A stretch of 64,000 nt of DNA from Mameliella sp. CS4 (GCF_019392335.1 NZ_JAHXRQ010000018.1:1-64000), one strand, 5' to 3'. Positions 42,599 to 51,064 are shown, counted from the first letter of the stretch. Translations and numbers: made by a program. The notes: a model not told the origin generated them from the letters alone.

Positions 42599-44008
42599 GT
42601 GGCCGAAGAGGCAACCGGGACCGGGGGACGTTTCCTCACAGGGTCGACCCTGGGCCACGTCGTCCGGATGACGCTGACCGGCGCGGCGGGCATCACCTTT
42701 GTCTTTGTCGTCGACGCGGCCAACCTCTTTTGGTTGTCGCAACTGGGCGAACCGATCCTGATGGCGGCCATCGGCTATGCCTTTGCCGTCCAGTTCTTTA
42801 CCGTCTCCATCGGCGTCGGCCTGATGATCGCCACCACGGCGCTGGTGTCCCGCAGCATCGGGCGGGGCGAGCGGGCCATCGCGCGCGAACAGGGGGCAGC
42901 GGGAATGCTGCTGTGTTTCCTGGTGCAGGCCGTGACAGCCGGGGCCGTGGTTCTGTTCCGGCATGATCTGCTGAGCAGTGCGGGGGCCGAAGGTCAGGCA
43001 TTGGAGCTGGCGGCGCGCTATGTCGCGCTGTCCATGCCCTCACTGGCGGTGATGGCCGTGGGGCTCTGCGGCAGCGCGGTGCTGCGGGCCGATGGGCTGG
43101 CGCGGCCGGCGATGATGGTCACGATGGGGGGCGGCATCATCATGCTGGGGCTGGACCCGCTGCTGATCTACGTCCTTGGCTGGGGGCTGGATGGCGCGGC
43201 GCTGAGCGTCTGGATCTTTCGCGGCATCATGGCCGGGCTGGCGCTCTGGTTCGCGGCGCATCGGCATCGGTTGCTGGCTGTGCCCCGGCCCGCCCTGATG
43301 TTCCGGCATGGGCCGGGCCTGCTGCGCGTGGCGCTGCCCGCGATCATCACCCAGATGGCCACACCCTTCGGAAACTTCCTGCTGACCGGGTTCATCGCCG
43401 TGTATGGCGATACCGCCGTGGCGGCCTGGGCTGTCATCAACCGGCTGACGGTGGTGGCCTTTGGCGGGTTGTTTTCGCTGGCCGGCGCCATCGGGGGCAT
43501 TTTTGGACAGAACTTTGGTGCACGGCAGTTCGACCGCCTGCGCCAGACCTACCGCGACGCGGCGCTGTTCTGCCTGGCCTACGCGGCGGGCGTCTGGCTG
43601 ATCCTGATGGCGCTGACCGGAATTATCGCACGGGGTTTTGGGCTGGAGGGGGACGCCGCCGAGGTCTTATGGGCCTTTACCCATTTCGGGGCGCTGTCCT
43701 TCACGCTCGGCGGAATGCTGTTCGTCTCGAACGCGGCGTTCAACACTCTGGCGCGGCCGCTCTGGGCCTCGGTGCTCAGCTGGCTGCGCGAGGCCGTTCT
43801 GATGTGGCCCGTGGCGCTCTGGCTGTCGGGCATATACGCCGCGCAGGGCGTGATCTATGCGCAGGCGCTGGTGGGCGCGTTCATGGGTGTTGTGGCGGGG
43901 GTCCTCGGCTGGCGCTACGTTGCGGGGATCGGTGAGGGACCCTTGCCGCGGGTGAACCTGCGCGAGCGCCGCGCCCTGCGTGACCCGAACCGCTGGCGCC
44001 GCCGCTAG
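42599..44008 (+). CDS. MATE-family efflux transporter
   Basis: A 469-residue multidrug and toxin extrusion protein with 12 predicted helices in two MatE halves. Characteristic parts are VRMTLTGAAGITFVFVVDAA, GVGLMIATTALVSRSIGRGE and, in the second half, LPAIITQMATPFGNFLLTGF and FSLAGAIGGIFGQNFGA. It exports cationic drugs or metabolites by Na+ or H+ antiport. The GTG start is two bases after the MFS stop. The C-terminus overlaps the end of a small minus-strand ORF by four bases. Confidence 0.9.
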   Translation: MAEEATGTGGRFLTGSTLGHVVRMTLTGAAGITFVFVVDAANLFWLSQLGEPILMAAIGYAFAVQFFTVSIGVGLMIATTALVSRSIGRGERAIAREQGAAGMLLCFLVQAVTAGAVVLFRHDLLSSAGAEGQALELAARYVALSMPSLAVMAVGLCGSAVLRADGLARPAMMVTMGGGIIMLGLDPLLIYVLGWGLDGAALSVWIFRGIMAGLALWFAAHRHRLLAVPRPALMFRHGPGLLRVALPAIITQMATPFGNFLLTGFIAVYGDTAVAAWAVINRLTVVAFGGLFSLAGAIGGIFGQNFGARQFDRLRQTYRDAALFCLAYAAGVWLILMALTGIIARGFGLEGDAAEVLWAFTHFGALSFTLGGMLFVSNAAFNTLARPLWASVLSWLREAVLMWPVALWLSGIYAAQGVIYAQALVGAFMGVVAGVLGWRYVAGIGEGPLPRVNLRERRALRDPNRWRRR

Positions 44009-44100
44009 AACTGGCCGCGCAGGGCGAAGGCCAGGACCGCCAGCACGATCACGAGGGTCAGCACCCAGAAGGCGCGCGCAATGCGTCCACGGCTAGTCAT
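44005..44100 (-). CDS. 31-residue membrane peptide overlapping the reductase gene
   Basis: The peptide starts MTSRGRIARAFWVL and ends in the helix TLVIVLAVLAFALRGQF. A basic N-terminus and one transmembrane helix give a positive-inside single-span protein. Its ATG overlaps the last eight bases of the upstream reductase gene, so coupled translation is possible. Small one-helix subunits often accompany membrane oxidoreductases, which makes it plausible, but I cannot identify a family. Confidence 0.45.
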   Translation of the reverse strand: MTSRGRIARAFWVLTLVIVLAVLAFALRGQF

Positions 44101-45412
44101 AGCTGAACTGCTCCAGCAGGATGTTGCGGGGGGACACGCCAAGCGCCAGTAGCGCGTTCTCGACCGCATGCAGCATGGGGGGCGGACCGCAGAGGACAAA
44201 GACCCAGGTTTTCAGGGCCTCCGCATCCAGATGCCGGGTCAGCACGTCGGGCGTCAGAAATCCGGTTTCACCGGTCCAGCCCTTTGGCGGGTCGGACAGC
44301 AGGTGGACCACGCGCAGCGGACCGGTTTGCGTGCGCTGGTCCAGTTCCTCGCGGCAGGCGATCTGGTCTTCGGCCCGGTTGGCATAGAACAGCACGCGCG
44401 GGCGCGGGTCCTTGTCGGCATCCAGCTGACGCAGGTGGGACAGCATCGGGGCGATGCCCACACCGCCGGCAATCAATGCGACGCCGCCGGCCTTGTCATG
44501 CCGCTGCAAGGTCAGTGAGCCAAAGGGGGCATCGACCCAGGCTCGGGTGCCGGGTGTGACCTGACCCAGCCGGTTGGTGAAGTCGCCCAGTTCCTTGATG
44601 ACAAAGCGCAGCCTGCCGCCTTCGGCCGGGGCGGAAGCGATGGAAAACGGGTTTTCGTCCAGCGAGACGGCGGGCTCGCCGATGCTGATCCAGGCGAAAT
44701 GCCCGGGGCGATATCGCAGGCCCTTGTGGCCCTCGGGGTCAAGGCACAGCTCCCATGTCCGGTCTGCCAGCCGGGTCACGCTGCTGACCCGCCAGGGGCG
44801 CCGCGCCTTCATCAGCGGCTTGACCGCGTAGACCCAGGCCAGAGAGAGCACGGCAATGGCAAACAGGACCCACCAAAAACCCCAGAGGACAGGGTCACCG
44901 CTGTACCGTCCGGCGCGGGTGGCATGCAGGACGCCAAGCCCCGCCATGACCAGCGCCATGATCCCGTGCAATGCGCGCCAGACCTCGTGCCGGTATAACG
45001 CGTCACGCCCCAGCGCCATGACCATCACGGCGCCCAGCAACAGCCAGGCGACGATCCCGGGCCAAAGTCCGGGCCAGTCGAAGTTCAACGGGGCGGAGCC
45101 GGGCGGTGTCAGGCCGGGCCGCAGGCTTTGCGGTCCGGAATAAAGAAACGGGTGCAGCAGGATCAGGGCCGAGGCGGCGCGGGCCAGCAACTGGTGCAGG
45201 CGCATGGTCACATCCATGCCGATCCGCCCCGAGATCACGCGGAACCGCCCGGACAGGGCGAATTCCACCAGCAGGATCGCAAGCCCGGCCAGGGCCACGC
45301 CAGAGGCCAGTTCGTCCCGCAAGGGGCGCGGGGGAAGTCCCTGCAACGCGGACAGCGCCAGCGGTGCGCAGGTCAGGGCAAGGTAGAAAAGGACGAGAAT
45401 TGCGGCGGGCAT
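44093..45412 (-). CDS. Ferric-reductase-like transmembrane flavoprotein
   Basis: A 439-residue protein with six membrane helices in the N-terminal half, of the ferric-reductase/NADPH-oxidase type; the histidines in TMRLHQLLARAASALILLHP and RALHGIMALVMAGLGVLHAT would bind haem. The C-terminal half is a ferredoxin-reductase fold with the FAD site ENPFSIAS, the NAD(P) site GGVGIAPMLSHL and CGPPPMLHAVENAL. It would carry electrons from NAD(P)H across the membrane to iron, oxygen or another acceptor. ATG 45412 is preferred to a TTG at 45433. Confidence 0.86.
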   Translation of the reverse strand: MPAAILVLFYLALTCAPLALSALQGLPPRPLRDELASGVALAGLAILLVEFALSGRFRVISGRIGMDVTMRLHQLLARAASALILLHPFLYSGPQSLRPGLTPPGSAPLNFDWPGLWPGIVAWLLLGAVMVMALGRDALYRHEVWRALHGIMALVMAGLGVLHATRAGRYSGDPVLWGFWWVLFAIAVLSLAWVYAVKPLMKARRPWRVSSVTRLADRTWELCLDPEGHKGLRYRPGHFAWISIGEPAVSLDENPFSIASAPAEGGRLRFVIKELGDFTNRLGQVTPGTRAWVDAPFGSLTLQRHDKAGGVALIAGGVGIAPMLSHLRQLDADKDPRPRVLFYANRAEDQIACREELDQRTQTGPLRVVHLLSDPPKGWTGETGFLTPDVLTRHLDAEALKTWVFVLCGPPPMLHAVENALLALGVSPRNILLEQFSYD

Positions 45413-45544
45413 GGTGTTTTGGCCTTGGGTCAACCGCCCCTAGCACGGCTGCGTGACGGAAGCACGTCAAACGCGGCGCGGCTTGCGGCGGTCGGGCTTT
45501 CGTGCCACAGCGAATGCGCTTTTTTCCATCAATGGATCACCCAC

Positions 45545-46420
45545 ATGCCCAAGACCTGGACCGCCTTCACCAAGCTTGCCGACAAGGACAAGGCCGAGGC
45601 CCTGGGCCTCGCGCTCGAGGAGCTTGACCCCGAGCCCACGGGCATCGGCGTCTTCGAGATCGAGGACGGCACTGGCACCTGGGAGGTGGGCGGCTATTTC
45701 ACCGAGGCCCCGAACGAGATCGAGCTTGCCCTGCTGGCCGCGGCCTATGACGCCAATAGCTTTGTCATTTCCGAGGTGCCGGACACCGACTGGGTCGACA
45801 AGGTCCGGCGCGAATTGACGCCGGTCGAGGCCGGGCGCTTTTTCGTCTATGGCAGCCATGACGCGGACAAGATCCCCGACGGTGCAGAGCCGCTGCTGAT
45901 CGAGGCGGCGATGGCCTTTGGCACCGGGCACCACGGCACCACACAGGGCTGTCTCGAGGCGCTGGACCGGCTGGCGACAGAAGGATTCCAGGGGCGCAAC
46001 GTTGCCGATATCGGCTGTGGTACCGCCGTTCTGGCGATGGGGGCTGCGCGAATCTGGCCCGATCCGGTGATCGCCTCGGACATCGACGAGGTTGCCGTGG
46101 AAGTGGCAGAGGCCAACGTGCGGGCCAACGATCTGGCCAACAAGGTCACCTGTGTCGTGGCCGCCGGATTTGACAGCCGCGAGTTGCACGACCGTGCGCC
46201 CTATGACCTTGTCTTTGCGAACATCCTGAAACAGCCGCTGATCGACCTGGCGCCCGACATGGAAAAGCATCTGGCCCCGGGCGGGTATGCTATCCTTTCG
46301 GGTATTCTGACCTGGCAGGCCGACGAGGTCGTCGAGGTCTACACTGCCCACGGGATGCCGCAATTGCGCCGCGATGTGATCGGTGAGTGGGTGACGCTGA
46401 CGCTTCGGAAAAACCAGTAA
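45545..46420 (+). CDS. prmA: Ribosomal protein L11 methyltransferase
   Basis: A 291-residue SAM-dependent enzyme that trimethylates ribosomal protein L11. The N-terminal substrate-recognition domain (1 to about 95) is followed by AMAFGTGHHGTTQGCLEAL, the SAM motif VADIGCGTAVLAMGAARI, DIDEVAVEVAEANVRAN and the catalytic-site FANILKQPLIDLAP. The reading frame is open far upstream, but ATG 45545 gives the family length. Confidence 0.93.
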   Translation: MPKTWTAFTKLADKDKAEALGLALEELDPEPTGIGVFEIEDGTGTWEVGGYFTEAPNEIELALLAAAYDANSFVISEVPDTDWVDKVRRELTPVEAGRFFVYGSHDADKIPDGAEPLLIEAAMAFGTGHHGTTQGCLEALDRLATEGFQGRNVADIGCGTAVLAMGAARIWPDPVIASDIDEVAVEVAEANVRANDLANKVTCVVAAGFDSRELHDRAPYDLVFANILKQPLIDLAPDMEKHLAPGGYAILSGILTWQADEVVEVYTAHGMPQLRRDVIGEWVTLTLRKNQ

Positions 46421-46434
46421 ACAAAGGGTTAACT

Positions 46435-46469
46435 GGGGCAATCGAGGCTAAATTGAATCCAATTGCCCC
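46435..46469. terminator. Stem-loop downstream of prmA
   Basis: GGGGCAAT (46435-46442) pairs with ATTGCCCC (46462-46469) around a 19-base loop, 14 bases after the prmA stop. There is no long T-run, so this is a weak terminator candidate. Confidence 0.4.
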
Positions 46470-46535
46470 AATCTTGCCATAAAGTTTGGCTAAAAATTGC
46501 CTTATCCGGTGGGGGCCGGTTGAAATGAGGCTGCC

Positions 46536-46880
46536 ATGGACGACGCTCAGAGGAGCTTTCACAAGCGTGAACAAGCGCTGCGGCGCAAGCACATCCGGAT
46601 GTCACAGGGGTATATGACCCGGATGAACCGCAACGGCGTGATCGAACAGGTCCCCCAGAGCAGGATGAGCGGTTTCGGCCTGCACCTGTTCCTGCGCCTG
46701 GTGGTGGCGGTGATGCTGTTCAAGGTGGTCGCCCTGGCCTGGCTGGGCGACCCGATTTACACCGGACACGTCGAACGGCTGTCACAGGGCGTTTTCTATG
46801 AAAAGGCCGGGGCGTGGATCCTGCAGGTCGATCCCGTGACCCGCGTGCTGTCTGGTTTCCTCACGCCGGTCATGGGCTGA
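46536..46880 (+). CDS. Small single-helix membrane protein of unknown function
   Basis: A 114-residue protein with a basic N-terminal region (HKREQALRRKHIRMSQGYMT), one transmembrane helix (about 48-70, HLFLRLVVAVMLFKVVALAW) and a short C-terminal domain that is probably periplasmic. I do not recognise a family, but its isolated position and its own strong terminator support a real gene. Confidence 0.7.
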   Translation: MDDAQRSFHKREQALRRKHIRMSQGYMTRMNRNGVIEQVPQSRMSGFGLHLFLRLVVAVMLFKVVALAWLGDPIYTGHVERLSQGVFYEKAGAWILQVDPVTRVLSGFLTPVMG

Positions 46881-46908
46881 ACAACCCAAGGTATCGAGAG
46901 ACAAGAAA

Positions 46909-46938
46909 AAACCCGCGCTTCCGATGAAGCGCGGGTTT
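46909..46938. terminator. Intrinsic terminator
   Basis: AAACCCGCGCTTC-CGAT-GAAGCGCGGGTTT is a perfect 13-bp stem with a 4-base loop, preceded by an A-run. It lies 29 bases after the small membrane protein and would also serve the DUF1127 gene on the other strand. Confidence 0.85.
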
Positions 46939-47006
46939 CCCCTATGCCGTGAGTGGCGTTGCCCGTCAGGCCGATCATCCCGGTCGGCCGTCAGCGCGCG
47001 TGGTCT

Positions 47007-47282
47007 TCAGAAACGGCGTGCAACGTTGTCGATGTCGCCGCGGTGCAGACCGATATCTTCCAGCTCGCGGTCGGTCAGGGCCGACAGGCTGTTGCGGGTC
47101 AAGCGTGCGTCGTTCCATGCGGAGAACGCGTTAAAGACAGCGGTGATGAAGCTGCCGATTCCTGCGGCGGAATCCGACGGACGTTGGGCGCGGGTCGCAC
47201 CGAATGCCGAAGTGAAGATGTTGCCGATCTGGGCTGCGGAGCCCGACGCGGCGAAGGGGCGGTTTGTGTCGAATGCGGCCAT
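47007..47282 (-). CDS. DUF1127 domain protein
   Basis: A 91-residue protein whose C-terminal 40 residues form a DUF1127 domain (NSLSALTDRELEDIGLHRGDI), an arginine/acidic mini-domain widespread in alphaproteobacteria. In relatives, DUF1127 proteins bind RNA or regulate phosphate and stress responses. The N-terminal half (GSAAQIGNIFTSAFGATRAQ) is of low complexity. The frame is open to 47372, but AAGGAG precedes ATG 47282 at a good distance. It is divergent from ruvC. Confidence 0.9.
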   Translation of the reverse strand: MAAFDTNRPFAASGSAAQIGNIFTSAFGATRAQRPSDSAAGIGSFITAVFNAFSAWNDARLTRNSLSALTDRELEDIGLHRGDIDNVARRF

Positions 47283-47599
47283 CGCTGGTCTCCTTGGGAA
47301 GGGGGGTGTGTGTTCGTTCTGAAACCGCACATAGTTTGGGCAATCTGCTGCAACAAGGCGCATTTTCTGCATGGGTCACATGCGATTTCTGCATGGCATA
47401 TGCCGCGGTTAACCCTACTGAAAAACAAGCAAAAATCCGCTCTATCCGAGGTCGTTTTCCGGCAGCTCTCTGCCGCAATCAAACGCAACGTGTCGGGGTT
47501 GGGACAGCCGGTGTCGCAAATGGCCCTCGCCGCATTAACCTTGGCTTTTGTTCGCCTTTCGTGCTAGCCGTGTCTGAAAAACAACACGGGCGGGCATCC
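47283..47599. other. 317-bp divergent intergenic region between DUF1127 and ruvC
   Basis: No gene is supported. The centre (47330-47480) is markedly A+T-richer than its surroundings and must hold both promoters. A direct repeat at 47364-47396 is listed separately. I could not assign firm -35 and -10 boxes. Confidence 0.6.
47364..47396. repeat. 11-bp direct repeat upstream of DUF1127
   Basis: TTTCTGCATGG occurs at 47364-47374 and again at 47386-47396, a period of 22 bp or about two helical turns. This arrangement suits a dimeric regulator. The site is about 80-115 bp upstream of the DUF1127 start. Confidence 0.5.
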
Positions 47600-48088
47600 A
47601 TGCGAATTTTGGGCATTGATCCGGGGCTTCGGACCCTTGGATGGGGTGTGATCGAGGTCGAGGGCAGCCGACTCAGGCATGTCGCGAACGGGTTGTGCAA
47701 GCCCGGAGGCAAGGAATTGGCCGAACGCCTGCTCGCCCTGCACGAATTGCTGACCGATGTTTTCAATCGGATGTTGCCCGACGAGGCGGCTGTGGAACAC
47801 ACCTTCGTCAACCGCGACGGGGCCGGCACGCTGAAACTGGGGCAGGCGCGGGCGATCGCCCTGTTGGTTCCGGCGCAGTTCGGCCTGCCGATCGGGGAGT
47901 ACGCGCCGAACTCGGTCAAGAAGACGGTGGTCGGTGTCGGCCATGCCGAGAAACACCAGGTGGAGCACATGGTGAACCTGCAACTCCCCGGCGCCAATCC
48001 GGCGGGACCGGACGCGGCGGATGCCTTGGCGGTGGCGATCTGCCATGCGCATCACATGGGCGCCCGGCGCATGAAGGTGCGCGCATGA
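47600..48088 (+). CDS. ruvC: Holliday junction endonuclease RuvC
   Basis: A 162-residue endonuclease that resolves Holliday junctions. The four catalytic acids fall at the E. coli positions: Asp7 (GIDPGL), Glu66 (AVEHTFV), Asp138 and Asp141 (GPDAADALA). ATG 47600 begins MRILGIDPGLRTLGWG. Its stop overlaps the ruvA start (ATGA), so the two are coupled. Confidence 0.97.
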   Translation: MRILGIDPGLRTLGWGVIEVEGSRLRHVANGLCKPGGKELAERLLALHELLTDVFNRMLPDEAAVEHTFVNRDGAGTLKLGQARAIALLVPAQFGLPIGEYAPNSVKKTVVGVGHAEKHQVEHMVNLQLPGANPAGPDAADALAVAICHAHHMGARRMKVRA

Positions 48089-48759
48089 TCGGGCGCATCG
48101 CGGGACGGATCGTCTACCACGGCGAGGATCATGTGCTGATCGACGTCCAGGGCGTCGGTTATGTTGTCTATTGCAGCGACCGCGTGCGCGCGGGCCTGCC
48201 CGGCGCGGGCGAGGCCGCGGCGCTTTATACCGATCTTCTGGTGCGCGAGGACCTGTTACAGCTGTTCGGCTTTCCGACGCTGGTGGAAAAGGAATGGTTC
48301 CGCCTGTTGCTGTCGGTGCAGGGCGTGGGCGCCAAGGCGGCGCTGGCGATCCTGGGCGCGCTTGGTCCGGACGGGGTCAGCCGTGCGCTGGCGCTGGGCG
48401 ACTGGACGGCGATCAAGGCGGCCAGGGGGATCGGCCCCAAGACGGCGCAGCGCGTCGTGAACGAGCTGAAGGACAAGGCGCCTGCCATCATGGCGATGGG
48501 CGTCAGCGAACCCACCAGCGCCGAGCCGCATGCAGCCCCTGCCGAGGTGATCGAGACGTCTGTGGCCCCCGATGCCCCCCGCAAGGCCCCCCCGCGCCGG
48601 TCCAGCGCACAGGCCGAGGCGCTTTCGGCGCTGGGCAACCTGGGTTACGGCCCCTCCGAGGCCGCAGGTGCCGTGGCCGAGGCCGCCGGAGCCGAGCCGG
48701 AGGCGGAGACCGCCGGCCTGATCCGCGCGGCGTTGAAGCTGCTGGCGCCGAAGGGGTAG
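48085..48759 (+). CDS. ruvA: Holliday junction DNA helicase subunit RuvA
   Basis: A 224-residue junction-binding protein that recruits RuvB for branch migration. It has the N-terminal OB-fold (MIGRIAGRIVYHGEDHVLID), the two helix-hairpin-helix motifs (LLSVQGVGAKAALAILGAL and ARGIGPKTAQRVVNELKDK), a flexible Ala/Pro linker (about 140-175) and the C-terminal RuvB-binding domain (AEALSALGNLGYGPSEAAGA). It is normally followed directly by ruvB, but here a GIY-YIG gene intervenes. Confidence 0.96.
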   Translation: MIGRIAGRIVYHGEDHVLIDVQGVGYVVYCSDRVRAGLPGAGEAAALYTDLLVREDLLQLFGFPTLVEKEWFRLLLSVQGVGAKAALAILGALGPDGVSRALALGDWTAIKAARGIGPKTAQRVVNELKDKAPAIMAMGVSEPTSAEPHAAPAEVIETSVAPDAPRKAPPRRSSAQAEALSALGNLGYGPSEAAGAVAEAAGAEPEAETAGLIRAALKLLAPKG

Positions 48760-48762
48760 GGG

Positions 48763-49629
48763 ATGCGCTTGGCCGAGATATTAAAGGCGCGCGACATTTC
48801 GGCGAATGAGATGTCTGTGGTTCTGCACCGACCCGCAGAACTCCGGTTGCGACGAGCATTGGCCCATCTGGTCAGCAACCGCCGTGAACTCTTTGAAACC
48901 TATCAATCGTTTCACAACAGAACCGCCACTGCGACTCTCCACAGGCGACCTAGGCTGCTTTCCTTCGCGGAAATGGAACCCGGAGAGATGGTCTTTGTGG
49001 GGTGTTACAACGCGGTGTTTCGTGGTGCGCGCCCCTATGCCGAGATTGGCGCCGATCCGAACATTCAGGAGCTTCACCGGGATTTCGGCATGGATCTGTG
49101 GTGGGATGATGAAAACGAAACGCACCCTTGGTTCGATCTGCAACCCTTGCCGGATCTGGCGGATCTGGCCGGGCGGTTGCGCATCGAAACCCCTGCTGGA
49201 CGGACCTACATGAGGTTGGCCGACAGGTTGGATGCAGAAGTCATCGCGATTGAGCGCGTTTCGCGATACGCCCCCCCGTTTCCGGGTTGGCGAAGCCTGT
49301 GCCTGACATCCTCGGACGTCCGGTTCCTGCCGGGCGACTGGGCCGCGCGCTTGCGCGAGTGGCGCGGTGTCTATCTGATCGTCGACGAAAGCGACGGTGA
49401 GCGGTATGTCGGCTGCGCATACGGAGCGGAGAACATCCTTGGGCGCTGGCAGCAACATTGTGCCAGCGAGGTGGGAGTCACCGTCGAATTGGCTCGACGC
49501 GACACGTCCGATTTCCGGTTCTCCATTCTTGAGAGGGTTTCCCCGGACATGCCCCCAGAAGACGTCATCGCGCTTGAACATACATGGATGGCACGACTCC
49601 ATACGCGACAATTTGGGTTGAATACATGA
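48763..49629 (+). CDS. GIY-YIG nuclease-domain protein inserted between ruvA and ruvB
   Basis: A 288-residue protein. The C-terminal ~90 residues form a GIY-YIG nuclease domain with every key position intact: GVY 202-204, YVG 215-217, Arg228 (ILGRW), Glu272 (ALEHTW) and Asn287 (FGLN). The N-terminal 190 residues (LHRPAELRLRRALAHLVSNR, then MVFVGCYNAVFRGARPY) look like the substrate-recognition part of a stand-alone GIY-YIG family whose biological role I do not know. It starts 3 bases after the ruvA stop and its stop overlaps the ruvB start by 4 bases. G+C in its first 180 bases after 48780 is about 55%, against about 68% in a ruvB sample, which suggests acquisition by transfer. Confidence 0.85.
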   Translation: MRLAEILKARDISANEMSVVLHRPAELRLRRALAHLVSNRRELFETYQSFHNRTATATLHRRPRLLSFAEMEPGEMVFVGCYNAVFRGARPYAEIGADPNIQELHRDFGMDLWWDDENETHPWFDLQPLPDLADLAGRLRIETPAGRTYMRLADRLDAEVIAIERVSRYAPPFPGWRSLCLTSSDVRFLPGDWAARLREWRGVYLIVDESDGERYVGCAYGAENILGRWQQHCASEVGVTVELARRDTSDFRFSILERVSPDMPPEDVIALEHTWMARLHTRQFGLNT

Positions 49630-50654
49630 GCGACCCCGACCCCACCCTGCGCCCCGATCCCTTGCCCGAGGACCGCGACCGCGCGCTTCGTCCTCAGATG
49701 CTGGAGGATTTCATCGGCCAGGCCGAGGCGCGCGCCAACCTGCGCGTCTTCATCCAGAGCGCGCGCAGCCGTGGCGAGGCGATGGACCACACGCTGTTCC
49801 ACGGTCCTCCGGGCCTCGGCAAGACGACACTGGCACAGATCATGGCGCGGGAACTGGGGGTCGGGTTCCGTATGACCTCCGGCCCGGTTCTGGCCAAGGC
49901 GGGCGACCTTGCGGCGATCCTGACCAACCTCGAACGCAACGACGTGCTGTTCATCGACGAGATCCACCGGATGAATGCCGCCGTCGAAGAGGTGCTCTAT
50001 CCGGCGATGGAAGACTACGAGCTGGACCTCGTCATCGGCGAGGGACCGGCAGCGCGCACCGTGCGGATCGAGTTGCAGCCCTTTACGCTCGTCGGCGCGA
50101 CGACGCGGCTGGGCCTGTTGACAACGCCCCTGCGCGACCGGTTCGGCATCCCGACGCGGCTGAATTTCTACACCATCCCCGAGCTTGAAACCATCGTCAC
50201 GGGCAACGCGCGCAAGCTGGGCGTGCGGATGGAGGGCGATGGCGCGCTGGAAATCGCGCGCCGGTCACGCGGCACACCCCGGATCGCCGGACGGCTGTTG
50301 CGGCGGGTGGTGGATTTCGCCGTGGTCGAGGGCGGTGGCGTGGTCAGCCGCGCCTTGGCGGACAATGCGCTGACCCGGCTGGGGGTCGACAGCCTGGGCC
50401 TGGACGGGGCGGACCGGCGTTACCTGCTGCTGATGGCCGAGAACTATAGCGGCGGCCCGGTGGGGATCGAGACGCTCTCTGCCGCGCTGTCGGAAAGCCG
50501 GGACGCGCTGGAGGAAGTGGTGGAACCCTATCTTCTGCAACAAGGGCTCATCAGCCGGACGCCACGCGGGCGGATGCTGGCACAGAAGGCGTGGAAACAC
50601 CTGGGCCTCGCAGCCCCGGTGCCGCCGGGGCAGAGCGATCTTTTCGAAGGCTGA
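49626..50654 (+). CDS. ruvB: Holliday junction branch-migration ATPase RuvB
   Basis: A 342-residue AAA+ motor. Walker A is GPPGLGKT (60-67), Walker B is DVLFIDEIHR (about 105-114), sensor 1 is LVGATTRLGLL and the arginine finger region is RDRFGIPTRL. The C-terminal winged helix has EPYLLQQGLISRTPRGRMLA. The ATG overlaps the stop of the GIY-YIG gene by 4 bases, so ruvB translation depends at least partly on that gene. Confidence 0.97.
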   Translation: MSDPDPTLRPDPLPEDRDRALRPQMLEDFIGQAEARANLRVFIQSARSRGEAMDHTLFHGPPGLGKTTLAQIMARELGVGFRMTSGPVLAKAGDLAAILTNLERNDVLFIDEIHRMNAAVEEVLYPAMEDYELDLVIGEGPAARTVRIELQPFTLVGATTRLGLLTTPLRDRFGIPTRLNFYTIPELETIVTGNARKLGVRMEGDGALEIARRSRGTPRIAGRLLRRVVDFAVVEGGGVVSRALADNALTRLGVDSLGLDGADRRYLLLMAENYSGGPVGIETLSAALSESRDALEEVVEPYLLQQGLISRTPRGRMLAQKAWKHLGLAAPVPPGQSDLFEG

Positions 50655-50656
50655 TA

Positions 50657-51064
50657 TCAGTCCACCAGACCCGCCGCCGCGCGCAGGCGGGTGGCCAGGT
50701 CCTGGACCTCGTCCGCGGTAAAGCCGCCAGTGACCTGCAAGGCGCCGCCAAGGATCGGTTGTGCCACCACCGCGTTCCAGACCGGCTCTCCGTCCAGTGT
50801 CAGTGCGATCTGCTGGCCGACGGCCTCTTTGGTCATGCTGGCCAGGACGGGCGCGCTGTCCGCGCAGAGCGCCAGGTTGATTGTCGGTTGGCCGCTTTGC
50901 GTGAAAGAGGGGCTGGCATCGGCAAGGGCGACGGTTTCCGTCCGGTCGCCCGACGCAAGGGCTATGCGGCCCGCGTCGTTGCCGTTGCAGGCGGCAAGCG
51001 CGGGCGTGGCGGCGGCAAAGACGAAGGCGCTTACCAGGCTGAGCATGGTGCGTCGACTGTGCAT
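50657..51064 (-). CDS. Exported protein resembling the SecD P1 head subdomain
   Basis: A 135-residue protein with a signal peptide (RTMLSLVSAFVFAAATPALA) followed by a cysteine that could be lipidated (ALAAC). The C-terminal half (LTLDGEPVWNAVVAQPILGG, then TGGFTADEVQDLATRLRAAA) strongly resembles the periplasmic P1 head of SecD, in which a similar stretch precedes the first transmembrane bundle. No membrane channel is encoded here. A role in periplasmic protein folding or release is possible, but unproven. The ATG at 51064 follows GGAGAG. It converges on ruvB with a 2-base gap. Confidence 0.68.
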   Translation of the reverse strand: MHSRRTMLSLVSAFVFAAATPALAACNGNDAGRIALASGDRTETVALADASPSFTQSGQPTINLALCADSAPVLASMTKEAVGQQIALTLDGEPVWNAVVAQPILGGALQVTGGFTADEVQDLATRLRAAAGLVD

